From Tricholomella constricta (Eukaryota; Basidiomycota; Agaricomycetes; Agaricales; Lyophyllaceae): a DNA stretch of 64,000 nucleotides. The notes below the pieces were generated by a model. It ran no database searches, was not told where the DNA came from, and saw only the letters and a program-made list of their open reading frames with translations. Position 1 is the first letter of the stretch. Every line of letters begins with the position of its first letter. Location of the stretch: NCBI GenBank assembly GCA_013368375.1, contig JAACJP010000020.1:620001-684000 (forward strand), read 5' to 3'. Positions 42,680 to 53,699 of this stretch are shown piece by piece. The position numbers and the translations under genes are program-made.

Positions 42680-44716
42680 AATGGAGAGGTTTGTGTGGAG
42701 GGTGTTGACTGAAGTGGACTGTGAGCATGCATGTACCTAAAGTCCAGGAGGCAGGGGAAGGGCAAGGTTAATAGAGATGCACAGCATGACAACAAGTCCC
42801 TGACCTCACTACTCGTGTCGAATGTGTGATGCTCCCCATCAAGGCTATTCCTCGTATACGAAAAACTCTGCCGGCACAATCATCAAGGGCTACATCCTCA
42901 AGAAACTCCTTGAGGACTCACTATGATGGTGATGCTTCGTGTCCTCCCTGCCTATTGCAACTCCCCCCTTTCCTTGGTACTTCTGCTCAGCAATGTCTTG
43001 AAATATGTCGTCCTCGATGCACATATATCTATACAAGACAGTGTTGAATAAGAATTGGGGTAAAGGTGAAGTCACAAGAAACAACGCACCTTTAACCAGT
43101 GCCATTCTTTGAAGTGGGACTCCAGTCCTATAAAAGCTGGTCAACAAGGATGCAGTCAGTGAGTGACAGGCCGGTTTGGAGATGCGGAGGCAGAAAATGA
43201 CAATGTGTTTGTGGCCAACAAGAGGCGCCCACAGAACAGGCTTTCTGGGGGCAAGGCAGATCACAGAATACACGGAAAGTCAGGCAGTGCAGATACGGTC
43301 GACACGAGCTGAACGATTCAACGGGATTGAAAGGAGTCAAAATTCGTTAATTGCCTACGTGGCAGATTTGAAGCGGAGTTTGAACGAACTTAGTCGTTTT
43401 AAAACACATTGATTGAAATCCGCCGTGTCGGTCAAAACTCAAAAACCAACTCAAATACCAATGTATGTCTATCTACGTGAATCTGTGGAGGATCCTGATT
43501 GAGTTTTTTTCAAATTAATTATTGCATTTTTATGTAAGTGTTCTGTCTTTTTGATAAGGACTTGAAAGGTGATGTAAGTGGGTTTTTAAAAAGGGTAAGT
43601 GCCAGAAAGTGAAAGGACAAGCGTCAAAAAGGATAAGTGCTGTAAGTGAAAGTGCATGTAGTTTTCCTGATGCAGTGTGAATGTCATCGCATATACACAG
43701 GAGTTTCGTAACGTGTTCGTTCCGCCCAGTAATATCAAAACTAATTGATTACGCCCAGAAGTCTGAAACGCCAGCTACAGCATCTCTTTTTATAGGTCAT
43801 CTTCTGCCAACGAACACGCCTCATTGATAAGACTGGTCGCGCAGAGTTCATGGAAAGGTACATTGAAGGCACGCTGCCCCCACCTCCCCCCCACCCCTGC
43901 AGCTGAACAAAATATATTGCTCGACCCCACTAAACTATGGCGAGCTAAGCAGGAGCCAAACTATTTGAAAATTCCAGGCCTAGTTTGATTGAAGTTTTAG
44001 TCCGCTACTCCCGATATCAACTGTGGCTGACACTCCAATTCGCCACAACGTCGCTTCGAGGTTTCCTGAGCCGGAAGACTAGACGACAGCTCCCAATAAA
44101 TGGCATGACATCGCCGGCCATCGGGGACTGGGTGCCTGATAGGCTGAATAGCGCGTTTATTCACCTTTCGAGATGACTGCCTATATGGTACGCCGGACAC
44201 ATGCAGACACCTAAAAGTCTAACTACTTCGGTCGCTCACTCCCGCGTGGAGAGCTTCAGAGCACCGTGAGCCGTAGCTTTCTACCAAGGGTCGGATTTGT
44301 GGTGGCTAAGCTCATGGGACCAGGCACGATTGGGTCGCCGTGAAACTGCGACGCATGTTTCATATGACCGCCACGAATTTTGGGGAAGAGGGTCTGGATT
44401 TTATGGCCCCTAGATTAACATTAGACATGAAGAGCGTGAACTCCGCTGGACGCACGTAGAAGGAAAAGGCCACTCAGGGAGACAAAAGGACTCAGGTATA
44501 GTGTACGAATGCCATTATCGTGCTAAGTTCCGCAGTCTTCCGGGATCCATACGCTTGCTACGCCACCGGGAGAAGCGATGGAGGGATTGAGTAGCATTGC
44601 AAGAGAAACTTCTCCACGTCCTTCTTCTCTGCATACGAGGCCACTCACGTAAGGCCTCCAGGAACACGGGGGTGGGGTCGCTCATGCGTGGGGAGGGAAC
44701 CTAGTGATGGGACAGA
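42680..44716. other. No supported gene
   Basis: Mixed, partly AT-rich sequence with short frames only. No domain, LTR or splice-supported exon was found before the element starting at 44722. Confidence 0.45.
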
Positions 44717-44721
44717 GTAAC

Positions 44722-45092
44722 TGGAAGGGCGCCGTCTGTGGCGCGCCTACACTAGTTGGTCGTCTTAGGTTCGCACAACGGACAGGACAATATTGTCTTC
44801 GTTGCGCGGGGGGAAGTTAAGCACTGTATGTCTACAAGAAATGAATCCTACTAACCTTTGTTGCACGGGGGGAAGTTAAGGGCGCAACGAAGGGGTGGAA
44901 GGTTGAAGTATGAACGGATGCTCGTTCTATTGCTGAGTAAGTGAATGATGGATGAAATGTCAATAGATAGAGTAATAGTAGGTGGCATAAAAGTGTAATA
45001 GAATTTGCGAAGCGTACGTGGGGTTCTCATCCGAGGGGCCGTGAAGGTCCCGAGCGCGTGGTGAGCCTGTCGATGGGTGGGGCAGGCTTACA
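44722..45092 (-). repeat. 3' LTR of the minus-strand chromovirus
   Basis: 371 bp, TGTAAGCCTGCC to CGCCCTTCCA on the minus strand. Two CpG transitions relative to the other LTR lie at about 44859 and 44865, inside a hairpin stem. Confidence 0.95.
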
Positions 45093-45124
45093 CCCCTCCC
45101 CACCGAAAAAAAATCCGGCGTCTC

Positions 45125-48100
45125 TCAGACGTCTGTGCCATTCTCCGCTTCCCAGATGTCGAGGGCCTCGGTGTCTTCGACCATCCGGCCTGGGAGCCAC
45201 TCGTCATGGTCGCGATCGTATCCGACCCAACGAACTAGGTATTGTTTGCCGCGGCCACGGTGGCGTGCGTCGACAATTTTGTCGATCAGATTCTCTTCTG
45301 TGCCGTCTTCAGTGACGACGGCCCCTGGTGTGGTGAATTCGCGATCAGGGAAAAGGGTGGGGTCATTGGGGGTGAACGGTTTGAGAAGACTTGCGTGAAA
45401 GCCGGGGTATGTCTTCGGGCTGTTGGGCAGGCGGAGGGTATACTCTGAGGCTTCGGGGAAGGCCTTCACGACCGTGTATGGTCCATCGCTGCGTGGCATG
45501 AATTTAGCGACTCGTTTCTTGCCTTTTCGCATGTAGTTACGTCGCCGGTGCTCGGTAGATAGCATGACGAGGTCGCCTTCCTTATAGATTATTTCCGGAC
45601 CTCGGTGCTCGTTGGCGTGATATGCTTGTCTGACCTTAGCTGCCAAGAGGTTGTCCTGCGCCTCCTTGACGTCTAGTTCGAGGCGAGTGATAATGTCGTG
45701 CGCACTGAGCTCCGCGGGTGTGGCGTCGGGCGTGGGAGGGGCGATTGGAGGTATGATGCGTGGTGAGCGTCCCGTTTTCAGCTGGAAACCCGAGAACCCA
45801 GTGGAGGCGTTGACAGTGTTCATCATGGCGAAACGAACGCGGGGCAATTTGGCGAGCCAGCCGCGCTGGTTATTGTCGACGTGGTAGCGAATCGCCTGAT
45901 TCAGCGTCTTGTTGGTCCTCTCGCTGGCGCCATCCGTCTGTGGGTGGTAGGCAGTGGACATCTTGAGTTTGACGCCCGTGAGTTTGTGTAGGGAAGCCCA
46001 GAGTTCGGCTGTGAAAAGCGCGTCGCGGTCGCTCACGATGTGGAGCATCAGCCCGTTCTCGCAATACCACTCGTCGAAGAGAACGACAGCGATGTCAGCG
46101 GCAGTCATGGATGAGTGGACTCCCGCAAGGCGTATGTCAGCGCCCAAGAGGTCAGTCATGGTCAGAATGGTGTCCTTGCCATCTTCCTCTGGCAGGGGCC
46201 CGACGAAATCCAGAGCGACGGTATCAAAACGGGCGTCGGGTACTGGAAGAGGGTGTAGGGGGCCCGTTGGTTTGGACGTGCAGCTTTTGTTCCGCTGGCA
46301 TGGAGAGCATGAGGGAATGTAGGCCTCCTCGAGGTCTCGACGCATATTCGGCCAGTAGTAAGAGCCGCGGAGTGCTTCGTAACTCTTGTCAAAGCCGAAA
46401 TGGCCAAGAATGTCGTGTGCGAGGTTGAAAAGGAGCTCCCGGACTCGAGGGACTTTGGGAACAAGCAGTCGACGCCCTACGTACAACAGCCTGTTTTCCT
46501 CGCGTGCTCCCATGATGCTGCCCGCCTTGATGTCCTGACGGAGTTGCTTGGCGAAGCTGTCGGTCTCGTAGCCAGCGATGATTGCATCTAGAAGTTCCCG
46601 GTCTGCAGAGATGTCCAGAGTGGCGAGTCCGGCTGTTTCGCGTTTCGGGTGGCGAGTCCAAGCCAAGGCACAGGCAGCGAACAGAGCACTCGGATTATCG
46701 TCAGGCATGCGCGACAAGGCGTCTGCCGCAGTGTTGTCTTCGCCGCGGATGTAGATAATGGTGTAGTCGAAATCTGCGAGATATTGAGACCACCTCACTT
46801 GTCGGCGTGACATCTCCTTCTGGGACTGGAAGTACCCGAGGGTGCGGTGATCCGTGTAGATGTCGAACTTGGTCCCGAGAAGGCTCGTTCGCCATTTCTT
46901 CAATGCCTTCACGATAGCGAGGAGTTCCTTCTCGTGAACTGGGTAGTTCTTCTCTGCACGGTTGAGCTGATACGAATCAAAGGCGACGGGGCGGGCCGTT
47001 TCCCAGGTTTCTCCGAAACTGAGGATGGCTCCCGTGCGACGCTCACTCGCGTCAGTAGTGACAAAAACCTTACGGGTCGGATCGTCGTAGTCGATGACCG
47101 TGAGGCAGTCGGTGCTGGTGACGATGGCCTTGATGGCGTCGAACGCAGCCTGGTGCTCCTCCGTCCAGGGGGGGAACTTAGTATCGCATTCCTTGGAGGT
47201 AAGTGGCGTCAAGACACTAGTGTGTTCCGCGAGGGCTGGTAGAAATGCAGAGAGGTAACGTGTGAGCCCTAAGAAACCCCTGACGTTGGTGGCGGTCTCT
47301 GGTTGTGGCCAGCGTAAAATGCGATCGATTTTGTGTGGGTCGGCGGCGATACCACTCGCAGAGATTTGGTGCCCCAGAAAGGAAATCTCGGTGGCGAAAA
47401 GGATCGTCTTGGTGATGTTACAATACAGTCCAGCTGTACGGAGCGCTTCGAGGACCTTGGTGGTGTTAATCTCGTGTTCTGCAAGAGACGAGGACCAGAT
47501 AATAATGTCGTCGAGATACACATGGCAAATTTTCCCGATGTGCTCCCGTAGTGCGTCTGTCATGCGGCGTTGGTGTGTGGCGGGCGCGTTGCAGCCGCCC
47601 ATCGGCATGACCGTCCATTCATATAGCCCCCAGGGTGTGCGGACCGCTGTCAGATGGATGTCATCAGGGTGAGTGCGCGTCTGGAAGAATGAGTTCGTCA
47701 TGTCGATTTTTCCGAAAATTTTGCCGCGACCGCACGCTGAGAGGATGTCGTCCACTCGGGGCAATGGGTAATTGTCGCGGATCGTGTTGGCGTTCAGTTC
47801 GCGGTAATCATTCACCCAGCGAGGGGGAACTGTGAGGTCAGGCACCCCATTCTTGTATTTGGGTACGCAGAACGCCGGGGAGGCGTGTTCGGAAGATGAG
47901 GGGCGGATACGTCCAGCAGCAAGGTGTTCGTCAATAAGTTTCTTCCACGGTTCGTGGAACTTCTTGGGGGCAGAGTATCCCCGTCCTCTGACGACGAGGT
48001 TTGGGTCTCGGAGGCGAATACGGTGGTAGATGGTGGATGGTAGATCCTCCACGGTGTCCGGGAGGCGAACGGGGAAACGGTCGCTGAAACGTTCCTTGAA

Positions 48101-50014
48101 CTCCTTGTCCTTTTGATCAAGAAGTTCGGTGAAGGAGAGCGTCTCGATGCGTTCGCGGACTGCGGCCATGATAGGTGCAGGGAGAAGGTATCCTGCAAGG
48201 GCCGGTTCTGACGGTGTTACCGTTGCAGCAGCGAGGCGTCGTTCTTTCTTCGGTGTCGGAGGCGGCGTGATGCGTTCTGGAGCGAAGATGCGTGGGGGAG
48301 AATGCGGTGGATTCATGAGATCATAGCCGTTACGCTCATCGCAAGCGGTACGCTTCAAGGGATGGATCACAAGATGGCGAGAGGCAAGAAATGGCATTCC
48401 CAAAATAATAGGCACAGGTAAACCGTCATGAACTTTAGCTTTGAAGCTCCCCGACTTCCATGCACCTCTGCCCGATGTGAGCTCCAATTTGACATACTCC
48501 GTACAGGTGAGTGGCGCCGACGACAGCGACGAGAGGTTGTCTTCACCCCTGGGCAGGGGACGGCGTTGGAGCCCGAGCTGGTCGACGAGCGATCGACTAA
48601 TCACTGTGGAAGGACAACCGATGTCAAGCAGGGCAGCGACAGGGATGGGAAAATCGGAGATGTTGGGCCCGGAGGCGTCAAGGGTGGCGACGAGGTGGGG
48701 AACAGTGAAGGGGGAGTTGACGTACGAATCGGTTTCGTTGTCAAGATGTTCTGCTACTGTCTTGACCTGGGCGGTGACAGCGGCCGCGGCCGCGATGCGA
48801 GCAGCCGGGGTGTTGTGCTTGGGCTTCGCGGCATTGGCCATATCAAGGGTGAGTTCGACGTACGTTGCGACGTCAGGCCAAGCGTTGGCGGCGGTGAGAG
48901 GGCAGTTCGGAGTGCGATGTCCAGCGTAAAACTTGCGGCACCTGGAACACCCTTCGTGGTCAGCGAGAAGGCGCTTCTCGGAGTCAGTGAGCTTAGGAAG
49001 GTAACGACGAGTGCCGTCGTTGGTGTTGTTGGAGCTGCCCTTGGACGAGCGTGGCTGGGGGTCGGTGATACGACTAAGAAGGTCCTTCTTTTCGGAGCGG
49101 CGGGCGGCGCGCGAGGCGGCGTTGGCGTCGATGAGACGCTGAGTGCGTGCATCCTCGGCCTTGATGCGGTCGTCGTGTTCCTTGACCTCCAGCGTCCAAG
49201 AGTCGAGCTTCGTTGATAGGACGGGCTCGTTGAGAATGTTGAGCTTGAGCTCCGTGTTGAGGTTCGCCTCGAGCTGTACCTTCAATCCGTCGCTGGTGAG
49301 GGCATGGGAAGGCGAGGAGGTAGTCAGGATAGCGTTGAGATTCTCTAGCTCGATTTTCCAGTCGATGAAGGGGCGGGCGCCTTGCTTTGACGAGATGATG
49401 GTGTCGCGAAGCTTGTGGGCCCAGTTCTTCTCCAAGACGAGGGCGGCGAGCTCGTCGAGGTAGCCCTGGAGGGAGAGTGCATCGATGCGCGCCTGTCCGG
49501 CCTGGTACCACGCGACGAGGCGGGGTTCGAGCATGGCTTCGGCTACGAAGCTGACGATCTCCGAGTCGGACTTGCCCGCGTGTTTCTTGTAACGCTTACA
49601 CGCGAGGGCCCACGACTGGAGGACGAGGGGAGTGATTTTGCCGGCCGTGAGGACCGGGCAGTCTTTCATTTTGGCGGTACGGACTTCGGCAAGTTGGGAC
49701 GACTCCATAACGTGAGAGGGTGCAGGCGTCGACGGTGTTGCGAGGGTCTGGGGGTAGGGAGGCCGAGTTGGAGAACCTGCGTGGTCCGAGTCCGATTCGG
49801 TGTCGCTGTCCGGGGGGACAGAGTTCGCGCGGAGAGCTACGGAGGGAGGGACGGTGGTCGAGCCTGAAGGTTCTCGAGTGACCAAGGTATGTGGGAGGCC
49901 GGCGGTGAGCGGGTACGCGTCAGGGTTCGCGCGCCGGGTCCGCCTGGTGAGAAGCGGGGTAGGGGTAGTCGGCCTGCGAGGCAGCGTGGCCGAGAAGAAT
50001 ACTGCCGATGTCAA
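45125..50014 (-). CDS. Gag-Pol polyprotein of the minus-strand chromovirus
   Basis: Single open frame of up to 1,629 codons. The first ATG is at 49708 (MESSQLAEVRTAKMKDCPVL); upstream the frame is open without an ATG right into the 5' LTR. Gag contains WALACKRYKKHAGKSDSEIV and the variant zinc knuckle CSRCRKFYAGHRTPNC. The protease has LLDIGCPSTVISRSLVDQLG (Asp-Ile-Gly in place of the usual Asp-Ser/Thr-Gly). RT shows INDYREL-type VNDYRELNANTIRDNYPLPR, KIDMTNSFFQTRTHPDDIHL and CHVYLDDIIIWSSSLAEHE. RNase H has VTTDASERRTGAILSFGE. Integrase has HDILGHFGFDKSYEALRGSY, SCSPCQRN, the DDE core ALDFVG, SDRDALF, TDGASERTNK. The last 60 residues are a chromodomain (LIDKIVDARHRGRGKQYLVR, WVGYDRDHDEWLPG). 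No stop or frameshift was found. Confidence 0.95.
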   Translation of the reverse strand: MTSAVFFSATLPRRPTTPTPLLTRRTRRANPDAYPLTAGLPHTLVTREPSGSTTVPPSVALRANSVPPDSDTESDSDHAGSPTRPPYPQTLATPSTPAPSHVMESSQLAEVRTAKMKDCPVLTAGKITPLVLQSWALACKRYKKHAGKSDSEIVSFVAEAMLEPRLVAWYQAGQARIDALSLQGYLDELAALVLEKNWAHKLRDTIISSKQGARPFIDWKIELENLNAILTTSSPSHALTSDGLKVQLEANLNTELKLNILNEPVLSTKLDSWTLEVKEHDDRIKAEDARTQRLIDANAASRAARRSEKKDLLSRITDPQPRSSKGSSNNTNDGTRRYLPKLTDSEKRLLADHEGCSRCRKFYAGHRTPNCPLTAANAWPDVATYVELTLDMANAAKPKHNTPAARIAAAAAVTAQVKTVAEHLDNETDSYVNSPFTVPHLVATLDASGPNISDFPIPVAALLDIGCPSTVISRSLVDQLGLQRRPLPRGEDNLSSLSSAPLTCTEYVKLELTSGRGAWKSGSFKAKVHDGLPVPIILGMPFLASRHLVIHPLKRTACDERNGYDLMNPPHSPPRIFAPERITPPPTPKKERRLAAATVTPSEPALAGYLLPAPIMAAVRERIETLSFTELLDQKDKEFKERFSDRFPVRLPDTVEDLPSTIYHRIRLRDPNLVVRGRGYSAPKKFHEPWKKLIDEHLAAGRIRPSSSEHASPAFCVPKYKNGVPDLTVPPRWVNDYRELNANTIRDNYPLPRVDDILSACGRGKIFGKIDMTNSFFQTRTHPDDIHLTAVRTPWGLYEWTVMPMGGCNAPATHQRRMTDALREHIGKICHVYLDDIIIWSSSLAEHEINTTKVLEALRTAGLYCNITKTILFATEISFLGHQISASGIAADPHKIDRILRWPQPETATNVRGFLGLTRYLSAFLPALAEHTSVLTPLTSKECDTKFPPWTEEHQAAFDAIKAIVTSTDCLTVIDYDDPTRKVFVTTDASERRTGAILSFGETWETARPVAFDSYQLNRAEKNYPVHEKELLAIVKALKKWRTSLLGTKFDIYTDHRTLGYFQSQKEMSRRQVRWSQYLADFDYTIIYIRGEDNTAADALSRMPDDNPSALFAACALAWTRHPKRETAGLATLDISADRELLDAIIAGYETDSFAKQLRQDIKAGSIMGAREENRLLYVGRRLLVPKVPRVRELLFNLAHDILGHFGFDKSYEALRGSYYWPNMRRDLEEAYIPSCSPCQRNKSCTSKPTGPLHPLPVPDARFDTVALDFVGPLPEEDGKDTILTMTDLLGADIRLAGVHSSMTAADIAVVLFDEWYCENGLMLHIVSDRDALFTAELWASLHKLTGVKLKMSTAYHPQTDGASERTNKTLNQAIRYHVDNNQRGWLAKLPRVRFAMMNTVNASTGFSGFQLKTGRSPRIIPPIAPPTPDATPAELSAHDIITRLELDVKEAQDNLLAAKVRQAYHANEHRGPEIIYKEGDLVMLSTEHRRRNYMRKGKKRVAKFMPRSDGPYTVVKAFPEASEYTLRLPNSPKTYPGFHASLLKPFTPNDPTLFPDREFTTPGAVVTEDGTEENLIDKIVDARHRGRGKQYLVRWVGYDRDHDEWLPGRMVEDTEALDIWEAENGTDV

Positions 50015-50022
50015 AAAAAAAG

Positions 50023-50393
50023 TGGAAGGGCGCCGTCTGTGGCGCGCCTACACTAGTTGGTCGTCTTAGGTTCGCACAACGGACAGGACAATATTGTCTT
50101 CGTTGCGCGGGGGGAAGTTAAGCACTGTATGTCTACAAGAAATGAATCCTACTAACCTTCGTTGCGCGGGGGGAAGTTAAGGGCGCAACGAAGGGGTGGA
50201 AGGTTGAAGTATGAACGGATGCTCGTTCTATTGCTGAGTAAGTGAATGATGGATGAAATGTCAATAGATAGAGTAATAGTAGGTGGCATAAAAGTGTAAT
50301 AGAATTTGCGAAGCGTACGTGGGGTTCTCATCCGAGGGGCCGTGAAGGTCCCGAGCGCGTGGTGAGCCTGTCGATGGGTGGGGCAGGCTTACA
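50023..50393 (-). repeat. 5' LTR of the minus-strand chromovirus
   Basis: 371 bp. It contains two copies of CTTCGTTGCGCGGGGGGAAG and a perfect 12-bp hairpin stem CCTTCGTTGCGC (50156-50167) with GCGCAACGAAGG (50183-50194). Confidence 0.95.
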
Positions 50394-50399
50394 GTAACG

Positions 50400-51870
50400 C
50401 AGAGGTTAGGATCATGGATGAACAGAAATCAGAGGAGATAGGCCTGGAAGACCTTATGACAACCATCTCATGATCGACCATCCGGGGCTCTCAGGAGAAA
50501 TCACCGCTTGATCAGGGGAGAAGGAAGCGTCGAAATCGAGGTCGATGTCAATTAACGATGAGACGACTTGTTTATTTTGTTATGATGAACCTGGGGACGA
50601 GAGTCGCAAATGCGGTATAGAAATTGCCGATACCTTGGCGTCCAGACGAAGACGAATAAACCTTGGACCGAGAGTATGGGATGAGGGATTGCATAGAGGT
50701 GGTAGACCCGCCCGTGAGGTCAACTGCTTCGCCAGAAATGGAGAAAGGAATTCACCATCGTACGGACTTATTAAAAAACAGTAAGCATATCAATGGTAAT
50801 GAGGGGTACTCCATTGGAAGACTAAAAGCTGGTGCGGCCTCTATTAACATGCCTCGGGACAGAAAGCCCAGCGTGGCGACACACACGTCCAGCAAGAGTC
50901 TCCATGCAGTGTGACAAACAGCGTTGCGCTGGGATGTCGGGTTACCGACGATTGGCCTCTCGGTGGACCTTTTCGACTCGAATAAGACCTGCATCGATAG
51001 AATTTTCGATGATTTCCTGGAAAGGTTCGGCACATATGAATCCTGGATTACCCGAAGGTCTATTCTCTGTTGATATCGGTCGCGATTAGAAAGGTTGTTC
51101 TCCGTGAACAGGCTAACAACCGCCGGTTTGCCTAAACGGAGCTCAAACCCGCATGGTCTGTTTTGATAAGGACCGATATGTCCTTGAGGCTCGCAAATAT
51201 CGTCCTCGATGTCTGAGAATAGCAACTCTTGGCGGAACACAGAGGACTGACGCCGCAGTAATCAGCCAGAGATCAGCCCCGCATGAGAAAATCGAAAAGA
51301 AAAAGGAGATCATCAAGTTCGCCACAGCGCCATGTGGTCGGAGGGCAAACCCATTGAAAGTTTTCATTTCTAATCATTCTCGATTGCGCGATGACCTCAA
51401 CGCGGGATCATGTGGTTCTGGGTGCGCGTGCTCGAAGATAACACTTGCGTTAGAAATGCTGTGGCCACGCTGGAGATATATCATGTTCCCAAGTCCAGTC
51501 ATCGATCCGTTATCAGTCTGGTTGAACTATAATGAAATGTAGGATCAGTTTGGAAAATCCGGTCCGGAACGGAAAACAAACATGACTCGTACTACGTCAA
51601 CATTCTGTTGCAGGATGTACTTATCGACGCATAGTAATGTTGAAAATCTGGTCAGTATAGTGTTCGTCAAGTGTTAGAGGTCGTCAACGGTCAAGCCTGG
51701 AGGAGTAATTTACGAGTCGAACGACGAGGAACGACTCCGCTGCGTGTGACTGGAATTGAGACTCCGTACGGCACGGAATGGGAGTCTCCCTTCATGTTCT
51801 CCTCCATTCAACTCTATCAATTTCGACGCGCAAGTGTCTGTAGATACCCAATGCGAGCCCAGATCGTCGA
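50400..51870. other. No clearly supported gene
   Basis: A minus-strand frame of 162 codons (50752-51240) is the longest here. It has no recognised domain and no splice-supported neighbours. The right end should hold the promoter of the AP endonuclease gene. Confidence 0.4.
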
Positions 51871-51874
51871 TGTC

Positions 51875-53669
51875 ATGGTTAAGACGCGTAGATCAAGTGC
51901 TCTCGCTCAGCAAGAAGGAGAATCATCGCAACCACTGTCAAAGAAAATCAAGTTGGCCGATACCGTGGTCTCTGACTTAGGTACGCACTAAACTTATTGT
52001 CTATTCTATGTTATCCTGAACTGTTTTACAAGAAGAATTAAACACTAGTTCCATTCCGAAGCGGAAACGTAAAGCAGCCACCGAAAGTGCCGATAAGGAT
52101 TCTATTCCCGAACGGAAGTCAAGTCTTTGGAAGGTCGGCGCACATATATCAGCCGCTGGTGGGGTAGAGAATGCTATAGTGAACGCTGCTGCGATAGGGT
52201 GCGTCTTCTTGCAGCTCTTTTTCCCACATGCATTGTTAGTGACCTGAGACGCCTTTTTCCTTAGAGCGAACGCGTTTGCCCTCTTTTTGAAGTCTCAACG
52301 AAAGTGGACCTCGCCATCATTGTCGACCACGTCAATTGCAACCTTCAAGTCCCGCATGACTGAATACGGATACTCCAGCAGCGTCGTTCTGCCTCACGGA
52401 AGCTATTTGATCAATCTGGGCAACATAGACCCGTATGCACTCTCGCTATCGGTTAACGGGTCCAGATCCTGAATTACTGTAGTGAGAAGCGAGAGAAATC
52501 ATATGAGTGCTTCCTGGACGATCTAAAAAGGTGTGAACAGCTGGGCTTGACGCTGTACAACTTCCAGTGCGTCCACATTCATATTCATTCTCGAAAACCT
52601 TAGCCTAATTTTCTTTCCACAACAAGCCCAGGATCGACGGTTGGTGCCACAACGACCGAGCAGTCGATTTCTTTGATAGCAGAAAGTATCAACAGAGCTC
52701 ACAAGGAAACAAAGACCGTGACGGCAGTTCTGGAGAATATGGTACGTCATCGCTTCTCATTCCTTCCAAAGCATGTTATTCAATCGATCGTAACCTTTTC
52801 TATCTTAGGCTGGAGCCGGAAACATCATTGGCGGAGACTTTTCCCATTTAGCAGACATCATCGCGCAGGTGGAGGATAAAACGAGGGTTGGTGTATGTCT
52901 GGACACATGTACGCATCCAGGCTCTCGCATGTATCACTTTGACCACTATCCCATGCTGTAGGTCATATGTTCGCTGCTGTAAGTTGTGTTTATTTTAGGC
53001 GTTCTGCCCACTTTGGTTGAACCATACGGTTGTAGGGCTACGACATCAGAAAGAAAGAAGACTGGGAGTAAGTCAATTCTTTATTGAATTGTTGTGAACC
53101 CTTCTGACATCACGTCAAGTTCCACACGTGTGTATTTGCTTCAGATCACCCTCGAAAATCAGAACTGACGATCCACCCCTGTAGTTGAAAAGTTTGATGC
53201 TCAAGTTGGCCTGTCCTACCTTCGTGGGATGCATTTGAATGACTCTAAAACAGCTCACAATTCCAGGAAGGACCGACACGAAAGCATCGGCATGTAAGTA
53301 CAACCGACTTTCCGATTCGCTGTCAGCTTACATCCGCGCGGCCCCTCCAGCGGCCACATCGGCATCCACGCATTCCACCATATCATGAATGATCCCCGTG
53401 TACAGCATATCCCTCTCGTGCTAGAAACTCCCAGCTTTGAGTTGCCACGAAAAACCTGGGCGAAGGAGATCGAAGTCCTTAACCGACTTTCAGGGCTGGC
53501 CTTGGACCCAGGTATGGACGATTTGGTCAAGGACATCAGAACTTCTGTGCAGCACGCGGAGAACGCGAGCGGTAAGGGCAAGTCGAAAGCCAAGGCTCCC
53601 AGTCGAACTTCGCGGAAAAGGAAGGCGAAAGCTGATGAAGACGATGAGGCGGAGGAGGACGAGGATTGA
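51875..53669 (+). CDS. apn1: AP endonuclease of the endonuclease IV/Apn1 family
   Basis: Class II apurinic/apyrimidinic endonuclease that incises abasic sites and trims 3' blocking groups in base-excision repair, using a trinuclear zinc site. ATG at 51875 ([20 protein letters not shown]); the N-terminal 60 residues hold basic clusters KKIK and PKRKRK. About ten short introns interrupt the TIM barrel. Readable blocks are [40 protein letters not shown] and [13 protein letters not shown]. The HPGST zinc motif is formed across an intron at 52568-52625, and LENMAGAG across 52741-52809. CLDTCHMFAAGYDIR spans two introns. [31 protein letters not shown] and LVLETPS complete the zinc ligands. The C-terminus has a basic [15 protein letters not shown] stretch and an acidic tail, stop at 53667-53669. 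Nuclear location is inferred from the basic clusters; a mitochondrial pool is known for yeast Apn1. No frame breaks were needed. Confidence 0.93.
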
Positions 53670-53699
53670 CTCCTCGGATCTTCTAGGGCTGGGTTTTCC

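Larger units (their letters stand above)
44722..50393 (-). mobile_element. Young full-length Ty3/Gypsy chromovirus, 5,672 bp
   Basis: Minus-strand element with two 371-bp LTRs (3' LTR 44722-45092, 5' LTR 50023-50393) and a perfect target duplication GTAAC (44717-44721 and 50394-50398). One uninterrupted gag-pol frame fills the interior. The LTRs differ at just two positions. A purine-rich tract (GGTGGGGAGGGG on the minus strand, 45093-45104) abuts the 3' LTR. It looks recently active and possibly still competent. Confidence 0.96.

Noticed and set aside
48428..49216. 262-codon plus-strand frame opposite the young chromovirus gag
   Set aside because: Antisense to an intact 1,629-codon polyprotein and without any family signature.
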